From contig NZ_CP034328.1 in NCBI RefSeq assembly GCF_003940805.1, positions 1,594,001-1,658,000 on the forward strand: a stretch of 64,000 bases of DNA, written 5' to 3'. Both the position numbers and the translations under genes were made by a program. Source of the DNA: Tabrizicola piscis. Lineage in GTDB: Bacteria; Pseudomonadota; Alphaproteobacteria; Rhodobacterales; Rhodobacteraceae. This document shows, piece by piece, positions 18,835-28,005 of the stretch. The notes below the pieces were generated by a model, which saw only the letters and a program-made list of their open reading frames with translations, ran no database searches and had not been told where the DNA came from. Positions within the stretch are counted from its first letter, which is position 1. Each line of letters opens with the position of its first letter.

Positions 18835-20781
18835 TCAATCGGATGGCAGGATGAACACGGGCTTCAGCGTGTCGATGCAGGCGGTCGCCAAGGGCTCCAA
18901 GGGTCGTTCGACAAAAGCCAGTCCGATGTCCTTGGCGCATTGCGAAAAGACCAGCGCAGCATGGCCTGCCTCTGGGAAGCCAAGCGTGACCGCGCGGGTA
19001 AGGCCCGCGGCCGCAAGCAGCGCCTCTTCGGTCGAGGTCTGGGTGTCGTTGAACCCGTACATCACCAAGGTTGGGATGTCGCTTTTCACCGGCTCATGAA
19101 AGCCGGGGATCGGTAGCGCTGGCGGGATATAGGGGCAAAGCTGGTAAAGGCTGTCGTCGACATTGTCGGACTTTGCCAAGAACTTGAACTTCAACCCGTC
19201 CACGACCGCCTGCATCTGATCACGCGTGTTGAAGGGGATATCTTCTGTGCAGGCGACAACCATCAGATCAAGCATGTCGACAACGGGCTTGTAGATCGTG
19301 CGCGCCTCCTTTGACACGGCGGCAAAGACCTCGGCCACGTCGCCGTCAGTCAGTTGGTCGAGGAGAGCAAGTGTCGGCGCAATGTCCGCAGCGGGCAGAT
19401 GGGCCTCAATCAGCGCGCGCAGGGTGGCGCGGTCGGGGGTCTGGCGGGCGAGGGCAGCATAGGCGGAGGCAAAGCTCAGCATGTCCTCTTTTGACCGGGT
19501 CGCGACGATGGCATCGGTCATCGCCTTGTCCAACCGCTGAGCAAGGGTGGTGACACCCTGTGCCGACTTTGCCACCGAATCCGACAGTGACCGCAACGCA
19601 TAGCCCGTGAAAGTCTCATCCTGCTTGGTGCCAATCGCCCCTTCCAGAAGCAGCCGCGCGATCACGGTCTGGTCCGGCGTCATCTTGTCGGCAAAGGGTT
19701 TCAGCAGCTCACCCCCGTCCGGCGCGCGCGCCGTGGCGCCAGAGGCCAGAAGGTCATAGGTCCCCGTCTCGCCCCGGTCCCATTCGGTGACGATCAGGGG
19801 GATATGGCCGGTGGTGTTCGGCCAGTGACCATAGGCATTGCGATCCTCAAACAGCGAGATCAGCGTCCGGACGTTGATCTCGGGCCGGCCACGCGCCGCA
19901 GGGATCGGGTTCTTCTCCAGCTTCACCGCCACGCGCTGGATCGTGGCCTCAAGGTCGGGAAAGGCCGCCGCGCAGGCTGCGTCCGCCGCGCATTGGTTGA
20001 TGACCTGCTGCACGCCTTCCTGCACCGGCAGGATATTGGTGTCATAGGCGCGGGCGTTCGGGGGAAAGACGCTGTCGATCACCACCGAGCGCACGCCTTC
20101 GGGGGCAGAGCGCATCACCTCCAGCGCCAGTTTGGTGCCGTAGGAAATGCCGTAGATGTTGTAGTCGCCGTAGCCCAGGGCCTGCATCACCGCCCGCACA
20201 TCCTTGGCGTTCTCGACCGTGTTGTAGGCCGAAAGGTTGCGGCCATTGGCCTTCAACTCGCCCGTGCATTTGGCAAAGATGTCTTCGATCTTGGCGCCGT
20301 CCAGCTTGTCCTTCTGAAACAGGTCGACAAGGCTGTTCTCGAAGGTTGAAAAGCAGGTCACCATGTCCGACGAAATGCCCGCCGCGCGCTGGTCGAAGGT
20401 CACGACATCGCGGCGCGCGCGGTGGCCCTCGAAGATCGGCACGACGATGCCCGCCAGATCGCGGACGGCACCTCCGCCAGGGCCGCCATGCAGATAGACC
20501 AGCGGGTCAGGGGCCGGGCTTTGCGTATGGGCCTTCAGCACCGCAAAGCTGAGCGCGATGCGCGGACCGTCCGGGGCGTCATGCTTTTCCGGCACATCGA
20601 CGCGGCCGCAGATCACGGTCTTGCCCTCAACCTCGGCCGCAGGCAGCGGGCGGGGGCAGGCTTCGATCGTCACCGGGTATTCGGCTTTCGCCCCACCCGT
20701 GGCGAGGACCGGGAACGACGTTGCCGCCGGCTCGGCGGTCAGAAGAGCAATCACAGTGGCAATGATCTGGTCCGGCGTCAT
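18835..20781 (-). CDS. Alpha/beta hydrolase with TAP-like C-terminal domain
   Basis: 648 residues from ATG 20781, with AGGAG 8 nt upstream. The oxyanion segment HGGPGGG (98-104), nucleophile Ser213 in GISYGT and a C-terminal segment with IPTLVMYGFNDTQTS and PEAGHAAL (Asp and His) match the tripeptidyl aminopeptidase/proline iminopeptidase-like group. The N-terminus is hydrophobic (about 7-22) but lacks a basic head, so export is uncertain. Two cysteine-containing segments in the insertion domain would suit a periplasmic protein. Second gene of the exported-hydrolase operon. Confidence 0.85.
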   Translation of the reverse strand: MTPDQIIATVIALLTAEPAATSFPVLATGGAKAEYPVTIEACPRPLPAAEVEGKTVICGRVDVPEKHDAPDGPRIALSFAVLKAHTQSPAPDPLVYLHGGPGGGAVRDLAGIVVPIFEGHRARRDVVTFDQRAAGISSDMVTCFSTFENSLVDLFQKDKLDGAKIEDIFAKCTGELKANGRNLSAYNTVENAKDVRAVMQALGYGDYNIYGISYGTKLALEVMRSAPEGVRSVVIDSVFPPNARAYDTNILPVQEGVQQVINQCAADAACAAAFPDLEATIQRVAVKLEKNPIPAARGRPEINVRTLISLFEDRNAYGHWPNTTGHIPLIVTEWDRGETGTYDLLASGATARAPDGGELLKPFADKMTPDQTVIARLLLEGAIGTKQDETFTGYALRSLSDSVAKSAQGVTTLAQRLDKAMTDAIVATRSKEDMLSFASAYAALARQTPDRATLRALIEAHLPAADIAPTLALLDQLTDGDVAEVFAAVSKEARTIYKPVVDMLDLMVVACTEDIPFNTRDQMQAVVDGLKFKFLAKSDNVDDSLYQLCPYIPPALPIPGFHEPVKSDIPTLVMYGFNDTQTSTEEALLAAAGLTRAVTLGFPEAGHAALVFSQCAKDIGLAFVERPLEPLATACIDTLKPVFILPSD

Positions 20782-20820
20782 GTGCTGCTCCTGTCATGGC
20801 ATGCGTGGGTGTCGGCCGTT

Positions 20821-21321
20821 TCAGTTCATCTCGACCCAGTCTTCGATCACCGAGCCGTCGGCGGGCACCGTGCAGGCGACCTTGCGAGCGTTTGCCTTGG
20901 ATTGCAGGATGATCTCGTAAAAGCCGTTGCCGAAGTCGCTGACGGTTTCCACCTTGGCGGGCAGGCCGAAGATCTGCAGGCACTTGTTCATCGCAGCCTT
21001 CGGTGCGCCCGCATCGGCATGGGTGCCGTGATCGTGGTCGCCCTCAATCTCGATGCCCAGAAAGCTGCGCTTGCCATCAAAGGTGCAGGAGAACAGCGTG
21101 GGGGACGTTTCGTCAGTCTGACCGTAGACGTAGAACGTGCCGTGCGTCTTCTCGACCGGCAGCAAAAGCAGGCTTGCTGCGGCAACGCCCAGACGCGATG
21201 CCGCTTCTTCCCCGCAATATTGTGCCAGCTTCGGCTCGGCGACGATCTTCGCCGATGCCGGCAGTGCGAATGCTGCGGTTGCGGCAGTCAGGACAATCAT
21301 GCAGGTGAATATTCTGGACAC
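20821..21321 (-). CDS. Small exported protein of unknown function
   Basis: About 166 residues from GTG 21321, which has AGGGAG 8 nt upstream and begins directly with a signal peptide (VSRIFTCMIVLTAATAAFALPASA). An ATG at 21354 would add 11 residues and is less well supported. The mature part contains an HDHGTHAD His/Asp-rich stretch (possible metal site) and three or four cysteines (YCGEEA, FSCTFDG, NKCLQIF, KVACTVP) that could form disulphides. I do not recognise a family. First gene of the operon, 39 nt upstream of the TAP-like hydrolase, so a partner or accessory role is inferred. Confidence 0.65.
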   Translation of the reverse strand: MSRIFTCMIVLTAATAAFALPASAKIVAEPKLAQYCGEEAASRLGVAAASLLLLPVEKTHGTFYVYGQTDETSPTLFSCTFDGKRSFLGIEIEGDHDHGTHADAGAPKAAMNKCLQIFGLPAKVETVSDFGNGFYEIILQSKANARKVACTVPADGSVIEDWVEMN

Positions 21322-21487
21322 GTGGGCGCTCCCTGTTCGATCGGAATGGATCATCGTCTCAGCGTTGACCTCCGCTACGCTAACCGTCGACGCCGATCTC
21401 GATCTATCCGGAATGCGAAACGGTCCGGCCCAAAGGATGGCGTGAAAGTCGCGCAGTTGGCAGCTCTTGCGCGCATCTGACCCCTGG

Positions 21488-21748
21488 TCAGGCGTTCAGC
21501 GCATCCTCACTGGCGCAGACGGCCCGCACCTGGGAGCGAAGCCAGCGGTGTGCCTGATCCCCATCCATACGAGGATGCCAGAGCATCGATATGGTGAATG
21601 GTGCGATCCGGAAGGGGAGCTCAAAGCTGTGCAGGCCCCTGCGCAGACCCAGGGTGTGGCGGTCTGGAACGGTGGCGATCAGTTCGGTCTCGCGCACTAG
21701 GGCCAGTGCTGTCGAGAACCCGCTTACGACCGTGGCGCATGAAGACAT
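21488..21748 (-). pseudogene. C-terminal remnant of a LysR-family regulator
   Basis: 86 codons that read as the last third of a LysR effector domain: a VSGFSTALALVRETELIATV strand, a short LGLRRGLHSFELPF segment, then ISMLWHPRMDGDQAHRWLR near the C-terminus. The helix-turn-helix and first effector subdomain are missing, and a stop occurs in frame 12 codons upstream of the ATG at 21748. It faces the amine oxidase gene, which it may once have regulated. Confidence 0.65.
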
Positions 21749-21856
21749 CAGCTGCTTCGGCTGGCGCGCTGCCTGTTATGCCGCCCGTTCTCTTGGCTTG
21801 GGCACGATGCTAGATTGCCTTCGCAAGGCTTGAGTCCACAAGGCGGGACACCATCG

Positions 21857-23188
21857 ATGATCAAATCGCTTAGTCGCCGGACGTTTTTGGCCACTGCATC
21901 GGGCAGCCTGACCGCGCCTGCACTCGCGCGGGCTGCGACTTTCGATGTTGATGTCGCGATTGTCGGTGCCGGATCGGCTGGCCTTGCCGCTGGCCATACG
22001 CTGGTCGCGGCGGGCTACAAGGTCGCGATCCTTGAGGCTTCCAATCGGATCGGTGGGCGTGCCTTCACTGATACGACGACCTTCGGCTTGCCCTTCGACC
22101 GCGGTTGCTCTTGGCTGCATTCCGCTGATGTGAACCCCTATACGCCCATGGCGCGTGAGTGGGGTTACACTTTGAAAAACCATGACAACCCGGGCGAAGC
22201 GATGTTTGTCGGCAACAGTAAGCCGACGACCTCAGAGAGGTCCGCCTATGATCTGGCCTGGCGAGCCACTTTGGATGGTTTATTGGCTGCAGGTCAGCAG
22301 GGACTCGATGCGCCAGCTTCAGACGTCTTGCCGAAAGACATGCCCTGGAGCGGGGTCAGCCAGACATGGCTTGGCCCGCTTAGCATGGGAGTGGACTTTG
22401 CCGACATGTCGCCGGCAGACTGGTGGTCGCTCGCCCAGGTCGAACCGAATGTGCTGGTCATGGAAGGTTTCGGCACCGTGGTCGCGCGCTATGGCGCCGA
22501 TCTGCCAATCACGTTCAACGCGCCAGTGACCGCGATTGATCACGGCTCCAATCCGGTTCGAGTCGAAAGCGCGGCTGGCACGGTTACCGCGCGGGCCGCC
22601 ATCGTGACGGTCTCGACCGGTGTTCTGGCGGCCGAGAAGATTCGCTTCACGCCGGGCCTGCCCAACCGGACGTTGACCGGCATCGACGGCTTGCCGATGG
22701 GCCTGCTGGCCAAGGTACCCCTTCTCTTCGACGGTACGCGGCTGGGCCTGAAAGCACAGGAATGGCTTGCCTACAAAGTGCCGGAAGTCATGCCGGCGCA
22801 GGCCTGCTACTTTCTGACCTGGCCATTCGACACGAACTTGATGATCGGCTTTGTCGGCGGCTCTTTCGGCTGGGAGCTGTCGGCGGCCGGGCACGACGCG
22901 GCCGTCGATTTCGCGCGTGGCGAATTGCGCGCGATGTTGGGTGCAGATGTCGACAAACACATCATCAAGGGCGACTTTACCGACTGGGCCAATGAGCCGT
23001 GGGTCCTTGGCGGCTATGCCGCAGAGCGACCGGGACAGCACGGCGCGCGTGCCGCCCTTGCCGAGCCGATCAGCGAGCGATTGTTCCTTGCCGGCGAAGC
23101 GCTGGCTGGCGCCTATGCAATGACCTGCGGAGGCGCCAACATGTCGGGCAGCAATGTCGCGCGCAATGTCATTCAGGCGCTGCGGTGA
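21857..23188 (+). CDS. Tat-exported flavin-containing amine oxidase
   Basis: 443 residues from ATG 21857 (AGGCGGG upstream). A twin-arginine signal SRRTFLATASG is followed by a hydrophobic stretch ending ALARA. The FAD-binding motif is VAIVGAGSAGLAAGHTLVAAGYKVAILEASNRIGGR-type (positions about 33-68), and the C-terminal flavin motif is LFLAGEALAG with GANMSGSNVAR. Flavin amine oxidases oxidise amines to aldehyde, ammonia and peroxide; export as folded holoenzyme fits the Tat signal. GC and codon use look less extreme than in neighbours, and a broken LysR gene lies beside it, hinting at acquisition. Confidence 0.85.
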   Translation: MIKSLSRRTFLATASGSLTAPALARAATFDVDVAIVGAGSAGLAAGHTLVAAGYKVAILEASNRIGGRAFTDTTTFGLPFDRGCSWLHSADVNPYTPMAREWGYTLKNHDNPGEAMFVGNSKPTTSERSAYDLAWRATLDGLLAAGQQGLDAPASDVLPKDMPWSGVSQTWLGPLSMGVDFADMSPADWWSLAQVEPNVLVMEGFGTVVARYGADLPITFNAPVTAIDHGSNPVRVESAAGTVTARAAIVTVSTGVLAAEKIRFTPGLPNRTLTGIDGLPMGLLAKVPLLFDGTRLGLKAQEWLAYKVPEVMPAQACYFLTWPFDTNLMIGFVGGSFGWELSAAGHDAAVDFARGELRAMLGADVDKHIIKGDFTDWANEPWVLGGYAAERPGQHGARAALAEPISERLFLAGEALAGAYAMTCGGANMSGSNVARNVIQALR

Positions 23189-23604
23189 ATGCAATGTCCG
23201 GGCAACTGCTGTCGGGCATAGGTCGCTGAGGACAACGGCCGCGACACGCAGATACCCGGTGCATTTTCCGACAAGGCCTGTGCCTGATCAAACGGCATTT
23301 CCCGAACTGGCGTCAAAGATTGCACCACAGGGCCGGGCTCGGTTCGCAAAGTGGATAGCGGCACTTTCCTGCCCAGCCTACCAGATGAAGCTCAATGGGT
23401 TGTCCTTTCCGTTCCTGGCACTGTTCGTGGCTTCACTTCTGTATGCGACCGAATTTGCCGGGATCTTGGGAACAGGCCACATCCGACGGAAGGCGCTCTG
23501 TCGGGCATTCTCCCGGCGCGTCCGATCGAACATGGGCTTGGCAGGGCGGACCATAGAGTCGCAGGTTTCAACGCGGCGTGCATCAAGGGTGAGAGGGTTC
23601 TTGA
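23189..23604. other. Intergenic region without a recognisable gene
   Basis: 416 bases between the amine oxidase and the CPBP protease. Frames on both strands are short and show no motif I recognise. Base composition is lower in GC than the flanks, which with the nearby LysR remnant suggests a patched or decayed junction. The CPBP ribosome binding site (GAGAGGG, 23590-23596) lies at its right end. Confidence 0.5.
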
Positions 23605-24465
23605 ATGACGGATACAAGCCTTGCCGCACCACCCCTCTGGCAGCGTATCCTGCATCCGCTGCTCCGCCTGATCATTCTTGGGAGTGGTTTGTTCCTTTTC
23701 ATGATGTGGGCCGAAGCGCGCCTGCAACAGTTCCACGACCGCCCCTTGATCGGCATCCTTGTCCAGATGGGGCTTGGGCTGCTTGTCATCGCGATCTACT
23801 TCGGTTGGGGAAGGTTCATCGAACGGCGTGAGGTGTCCGAGCTTTCGACACCCGGTATGGCCCGCGAATGGGGCATGGGCCTGCTTGTCGGGGTGGTGCT
23901 TTACTCTGCCTGCGCCGTGACCCTGATGCTTCTGGGGATATACAAGGTCGAGGGGTTCAATACCGCCGCGTTCCTGCTTCCTGCCGTTGCGATGGCCATC
24001 AAGTCCGGGGTTTTTGAAGAGCTGATTTTCCGCGGCGTCCTGCACCGCTCGGTCGAGGCGATATTCGGAAGCTGGGCGGGCATCGTGGCATCATCCCTCG
24101 CCTTTGGCCTGATCCACCTCCTCAACCCCGGGGCAGAGATCAAGAGTGCCATCTACATCAGCGTCGAGGCAGGTCTGCTGCTCTCTGCCGCCTACCTTGT
24201 GACCCGGCGCCTGTGGATCTGCATCGGCTTTCACATGGGGTGGAACTACGCCCAGTCCGCCATCTACTCGGGTGCCGTCTCGGGGACTGTGGCCGATCCG
24301 GGCCTTCTCAAGGCCACCATCGAGGGGCCGGACTTCCTGACCGGCGGCTCCTTCGGGATGGAGGAGTCGATCTTCGCGCTGATCTATTGCACGACAGCGG
24401 GCGTGGTCCTTGTCATCATTGCCATCCGCCGTGGCCACATCTTGCCGCCGATGTGGAATCGCTGA
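23605..24465 (+). CDS. CPBP family intramembrane metalloprotease (CAAX protease/bacteriocin-processing type)
   Basis: 286 residues with about eight predicted TM segments. The CPBP motifs are intact: EELIFRG (Glu138, Glu139, Arg143), a FGLIHLLNP segment with His171, and a later FHMGWNYAQSA segment. The family covers Rce1-like proteases and bacteriocin-immunity Abi proteins; the substrate cannot be read from context. It converges on the MscS channel gene, with a GCCCTGA/TCAGGGC hairpin (24535-24554) in between. Confidence 0.87.
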   Translation: MTDTSLAAPPLWQRILHPLLRLIILGSGLFLFMMWAEARLQQFHDRPLIGILVQMGLGLLVIAIYFGWGRFIERREVSELSTPGMAREWGMGLLVGVVLYSACAVTLMLLGIYKVEGFNTAAFLLPAVAMAIKSGVFEELIFRGVLHRSVEAIFGSWAGIVASSLAFGLIHLLNPGAEIKSAIYISVEAGLLLSAAYLVTRRLWICIGFHMGWNYAQSAIYSGAVSGTVADPGLLKATIEGPDFLTGGSFGMEESIFALIYCTTAGVVLVIIAIRRGHILPPMWNR

Positions 24466-24534
24466 GGGGCGGGGAGCGTTTGATCATCCCGGCAGGCTGG
24501 CCTGGCGTGAACCCAAGTCGAATTGGTCCCGATG

Positions 24535-24554
24535 GCCCTGACCGGGCTCAGGGC
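24535..24554. terminator. Hairpin between convergent CPBP protease and MscS genes
   Basis: Perfect 7-bp stem GCCCTGA / TCAGGGC around a 6-nt loop, overlapping the mscS stop codon (24548-24550). No long T run follows on either strand, so termination efficiency is uncertain. Confidence 0.4.
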
Positions 24555-26680
24555 GCCGGGATGGACTTGGTTTCCTTTGCCAGCTTGTCAGCGATGATTG
24601 CCTGCGCCGCGGCGGTGCCGGCCCCATCGCCCCCACCCTGCACATGGACGGTCGGGAACGGGATCTCGATCCCCTGCTCCGCGAATATCTGCTTGAGCCG
24701 GACATAGGCCCTGCGCCGGATCTGGAACTGCTGGCCCGGCAGCGTTGTCATCTTCAGTTCGACCGCAATGCCATAGTCGCCAAAACTCTGCACGCCCTGC
24801 ATTTTCAGGGGGGCGATGATGTAAGCCGCGAATTCAGGGTCGGCTGCAAGTTCCGCACCCAGTTTCTTGATCAGTTTGCGCAGGGTTTCCAAGTCGGTCT
24901 GATAGCCGACGGTCACCCTGAATTTGTCGATGACCCAGTCGCGGCTCATGTTCCGGATCGCGCCGAGTTCGCCGAACGGCACGGTGCTCAGCGCCCCGCG
25001 ATGATGGCGCAGCTTGACCGAGCGCAGGCTGAAGCTTTCGACAGTTCCCTTGTGGCTGCCGGTCTCGATGTATTCGCCAACGCGAAACGCATCGTCAAAC
25101 AGGTAGAACATGCCGGAGATCACGTCCTTGACGACCGTCTGCGCACCAAAGCCGATGGCAACGCCAACGACCCCCGCGCCCGCGATCAGCGGTGCGATCT
25201 CGATCCCCAGCGAAGACAGCACCATCAGCACCGCCATCACCAGAATCGCCGCGAACAGGATGTTCTGAATGATCGGCAAAAGGGTGCGCATCCGCGCCAG
25301 CTTTGGGTTGTCCGCGGGCAGGGCTTCCTCACCCCCCGCTTGCGGCAGATCGGCACCCATCCGGTGGGCGATCATTGCCTTGATGATGCTCCAGCAAAAA
25401 TCGGCCGCCAGCAGGATGACCACCGCCCTGAGGCCACCGCGAAGCAGCCTTTCCTGTGTGCTTTCCCCCTGTGCCATTCCCTCCAGCTCAAGTCCAAGGG
25501 CGCGCGCAAGAAGAAAGGTGCCGACAAGGATAAGGATGACGCGAAGGCCGCGGTCGATGATGGCAACGGCGACTTGCGGAAAGGGGGGCGAAGCGTCCTC
25601 GGGCGGGCGCAGCAAATGAGTCACCGCCGCACGCGTCGCAAGGATAAGGGCAGGCAATGCCACGACGGCGAACAGCAGCCAGAAGGCCGTGTATGCGCCG
25701 CTGATGCGCAAAAGCCAGAGCGTCACGAAGAAGACGGTCAAGAGCCAGGACGCGGCTTTTGACCCAATACGTCGGGGCGCTGCATTCGGAACCTCCGGCC
25801 TAAGCCAGATTGCCGCCAGCACCAGCAGAAGCTGCACGAACCCCGCAACACTGCCGATGGCAAGGCGTCCCGGCTCGTCAAAGCCCAGAGTCTTCATCAG
25901 CGTCAGTGTCGCACCCGCGAACATGAACCAACCGACGATCCAGCCGATCCAGCGATACCAGTGCGCGGCACGCGCATCGCTCATCACGACCACACGATAA
26001 TCCGCTGCGTTCGCCATACCAAGGAAGGGCGGCATCAGCACCACCCGACCCAGCATCAGCGCAATGCGGGTGACGACGGCGGCGGTCAGGAAGGTCAGCA
26101 CGATCTCGCGCAGAAGGGGCGGCCAGTTGAACAGAAGAAAGACGCCCAGACTGCCAACCATGAAGGCCGCGATCAGCATTGCCGCATAAAGGGTGCGCGC
26201 GCCAAGGGTCTTGAGCCGCCCAACCGGATTGGTCGTCGGGATCGACGTCATCCAGGCACGATAGCCCCCCGTCAGCGACCGCAAGACCTTGTCCAGCCCG
26301 ATCCCCCCGGCGATGAAGGCCGCGAGGAGTACAAGGACAGACAGTGGACCACGGTCTTTGAACTCGACCAACAGAATGTCGCGCGCCCGCGCCATCTGGG
26401 CAGGCAGGGTAGGAAAGGCATGGATCAGCGCCTCAGCGTGGTTCCGGATCCTTGCAAGCACCGAGGACATCTGACTGGCAGCATCGGCAGCACCTGGCTG
26501 CGGGACGGCGGCAGACGGGGCCGCCAATTGCGCATCAAGCCAAGCCCTGACCTCGGGGTCAGAAAGGACCTCAAGCAGTTGTTCCACCTTTGCGGGCGGC
26601 TGCACCTGCGCCACTGCGGATCCTGCGAACCCGCCAAGGACAAGGGCAAGCATTGCAAAGGCGGCAAACAGTCGGAACAA
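24548..26680 (-). CDS. Mechanosensitive ion channel, MscS family (large form)
   Basis: 710 residues. A signal peptide (MFRLFAAFAMLALVLGGFAGSAVA) is followed by a periplasmic N-terminal part (about 25-90). Ten or so TM segments follow, and then the MscS core from about 480: pore helix region LIAGAGVVGVAIGFGAQTVV, then the beta domain FYLFDDAFRVGEYIETGSHKGTVESFSLRSVKLR. The C-terminal vestibule is complete. Large MscS paralogues of this kind respond to osmotic downshock or have regulatory roles. Confidence 0.9.
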   Translation of the reverse strand: MFRLFAAFAMLALVLGGFAGSAVAQVQPPAKVEQLLEVLSDPEVRAWLDAQLAAPSAAVPQPGAADAASQMSSVLARIRNHAEALIHAFPTLPAQMARARDILLVEFKDRGPLSVLVLLAAFIAGGIGLDKVLRSLTGGYRAWMTSIPTTNPVGRLKTLGARTLYAAMLIAAFMVGSLGVFLLFNWPPLLREIVLTFLTAAVVTRIALMLGRVVLMPPFLGMANAADYRVVVMSDARAAHWYRWIGWIVGWFMFAGATLTLMKTLGFDEPGRLAIGSVAGFVQLLLVLAAIWLRPEVPNAAPRRIGSKAASWLLTVFFVTLWLLRISGAYTAFWLLFAVVALPALILATRAAVTHLLRPPEDASPPFPQVAVAIIDRGLRVILILVGTFLLARALGLELEGMAQGESTQERLLRGGLRAVVILLAADFCWSIIKAMIAHRMGADLPQAGGEEALPADNPKLARMRTLLPIIQNILFAAILVMAVLMVLSSLGIEIAPLIAGAGVVGVAIGFGAQTVVKDVISGMFYLFDDAFRVGEYIETGSHKGTVESFSLRSVKLRHHRGALSTVPFGELGAIRNMSRDWVIDKFRVTVGYQTDLETLRKLIKKLGAELAADPEFAAYIIAPLKMQGVQSFGDYGIAVELKMTTLPGQQFQIRRRAYVRLKQIFAEQGIEIPFPTVHVQGGGDGAGTAAAQAIIADKLAKETKSIPAP

Positions 26681-26920
26681 TTCTGCACCTGAGGTTCACA
26701 ATTGCGCTATCTCCACCTGCCGCAGCGCAGAAGTCAATCATCGGCTGTGTCCAGGGGGGTCGCGTCTTAGAGCCGGAACGGGTTGCCGGGCGGGGGCAGT
26801 GAGGAAGCCGCGCGCATCTGTCATGTCGCGTGGCCTCACATTGCCAGTCCTTCAACGTTGTTGCAGCCCGAAGCCTGTGGTTGTGGGTGCTTCACATCCA
26901 AAGGCTCCGGGCCAACGAAC

Positions 26921-27820
26921 CTATTCGGTTGCAAGCCCAAGCAGGGTCTTGACGGCCGTTTCCACTTCATCGGTCACGGGCTTGTTCGCGGCATCTTCAA
27001 GCAAGGCGCGCTCCTCCTCGGGCTGGTCCAGAACCTGTTGCTCCAGTTCAGCGATTTCGTCGGACAGTGCCTGATACTCGACAGCGGCCGCAAGTTCGGC
27101 ATCTACCTCTGCCTTTGCAGCCTGCGCCACGGCATCGGCATCCCGGGCCGCAGAGAGTGCCGCCTCGATATCTGGGTCGGTGCCCCCTGCGGCGGCAAGG
27201 TCAGCCTCCAATTGGGCCACCGCCTGGCTGGTGGTCATAGCGTCGGTTTCCGCCGTTGCGGCAGCAATCTCGATATCCGCAATCGGACGGCTGGGCGGCG
27301 TAAGCGAGTCACGCGCCAAGGTCTTTTCAGCCAGATCTGCTGCAACGGTCTCACCCGCCAAGACAGCGTCGCGATAGGCGGCAATCCGGCCCACGCGCGA
27401 ATTCGGCGCAGCGTTCTCCAGCGCCTTCGGCGATGCGTGTGCAGCGTTCAGCGCCCCAAGCTCGGACGCGCTTGCGACCAAGTTTCCAGCGACGCCCCCG
27501 GTTTTCTGCTTCTTCACAATGTCTGTCGTGATCGACTTTGCCGACTTGCCCCCTGACTTCGCGCCAACCGATCGTTCCGACTTTGCACTGTTGCCACCGG
27601 CATTCCCCTTGCCGTTGTTGCCCCCGCCATTGCCTTTGCCACCGCCGTTGCCACCGGCATTTCCATTGTTGCCAGAGTTGCCGTTCCCACCCCCATTGCC
27701 ATTGCCTTTGTCGGCATAGGCAGCAGACGGGACCGACACCGCGAAAATCAGGGCGGTGGACCCGACCAGAGCCACTGAAAGAGAGCACGCTTTCAGGAAC
27801 GTCGCCGATAGTTTTTTCAT
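26921..27820 (-). CDS. Exported Gly/Asn-rich protein with C-terminal coiled coil
   Basis: 299 residues from ATG 27820 (GAGG 7 nt upstream), which opens with a signal peptide ending PSAAYA. The mature N-terminus is a low-complexity G/N/K tract of about 45 residues (NGNGGGNGN-type). A Lys/Ser-rich stretch and an Ala-rich part follow, with strong coiled-coil periodicity over the last 110 residues (QLEADLAAA, DEIAELEQQVL). No enzyme motif. A similar Gly/Asn tract ends the divergent PepSY-like protein 185 bp away, so they are probably functionally linked. A surface or matrix role is a guess. Confidence 0.7.
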   Translation of the reverse strand: MKKLSATFLKACSLSVALVGSTALIFAVSVPSAAYADKGNGNGGGNGNSGNNGNAGGNGGGKGNGGGNNGKGNAGGNSAKSERSVGAKSGGKSAKSITTDIVKKQKTGGVAGNLVASASELGALNAAHASPKALENAAPNSRVGRIAAYRDAVLAGETVAADLAEKTLARDSLTPPSRPIADIEIAAATAETDAMTTSQAVAQLEADLAAAGGTDPDIEAALSAARDADAVAQAAKAEVDAELAAAVEYQALSDEIAELEQQVLDQPEEERALLEDAANKPVTDEVETAVKTLLGLATE

Positions 27821-27964
27821 CTTCTGCCTCTTCGAAATGCACACCGACACGGGTGCCGTAGGTGAGTTTTCAGAACAACCGGGTGTTGCCCGCATGACGC
27901 AGACCCGCTTGTTCAACGCTGGACCATTAAGCAGGAACCGAGTTTAACTGCCGGGGAACCAGTC

Positions 27965-27983
27965 GTTCATCTGGGGTTCATCT
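27965..27983 (+). promoter_or_regulatory. Candidate OmpR/PhoP-type response-regulator box
   Basis: GTTCATCT occurs twice, identical over 8 bases, with an 11-bp period. This is the spacing of PhoB/OmpR/PhoP-class tandem sites. It lies 22 bp upstream of the PepSY-like gene and in the region divergent to the Gly/Asn-rich gene, next to an OmpR-type regulator gene. Binding by that regulator is inferred. Confidence 0.5.
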
Positions 27984-28005
27984 TGCGGTTGCTAGAAGGG
28001 ACACC

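Noticed and set aside
23189..23604. Short frames on both strands as hypothetical genes
   Set aside because: No ribosome binding sites paired with conserved-looking protein sequence, and codon use is unlike that of neighbours.
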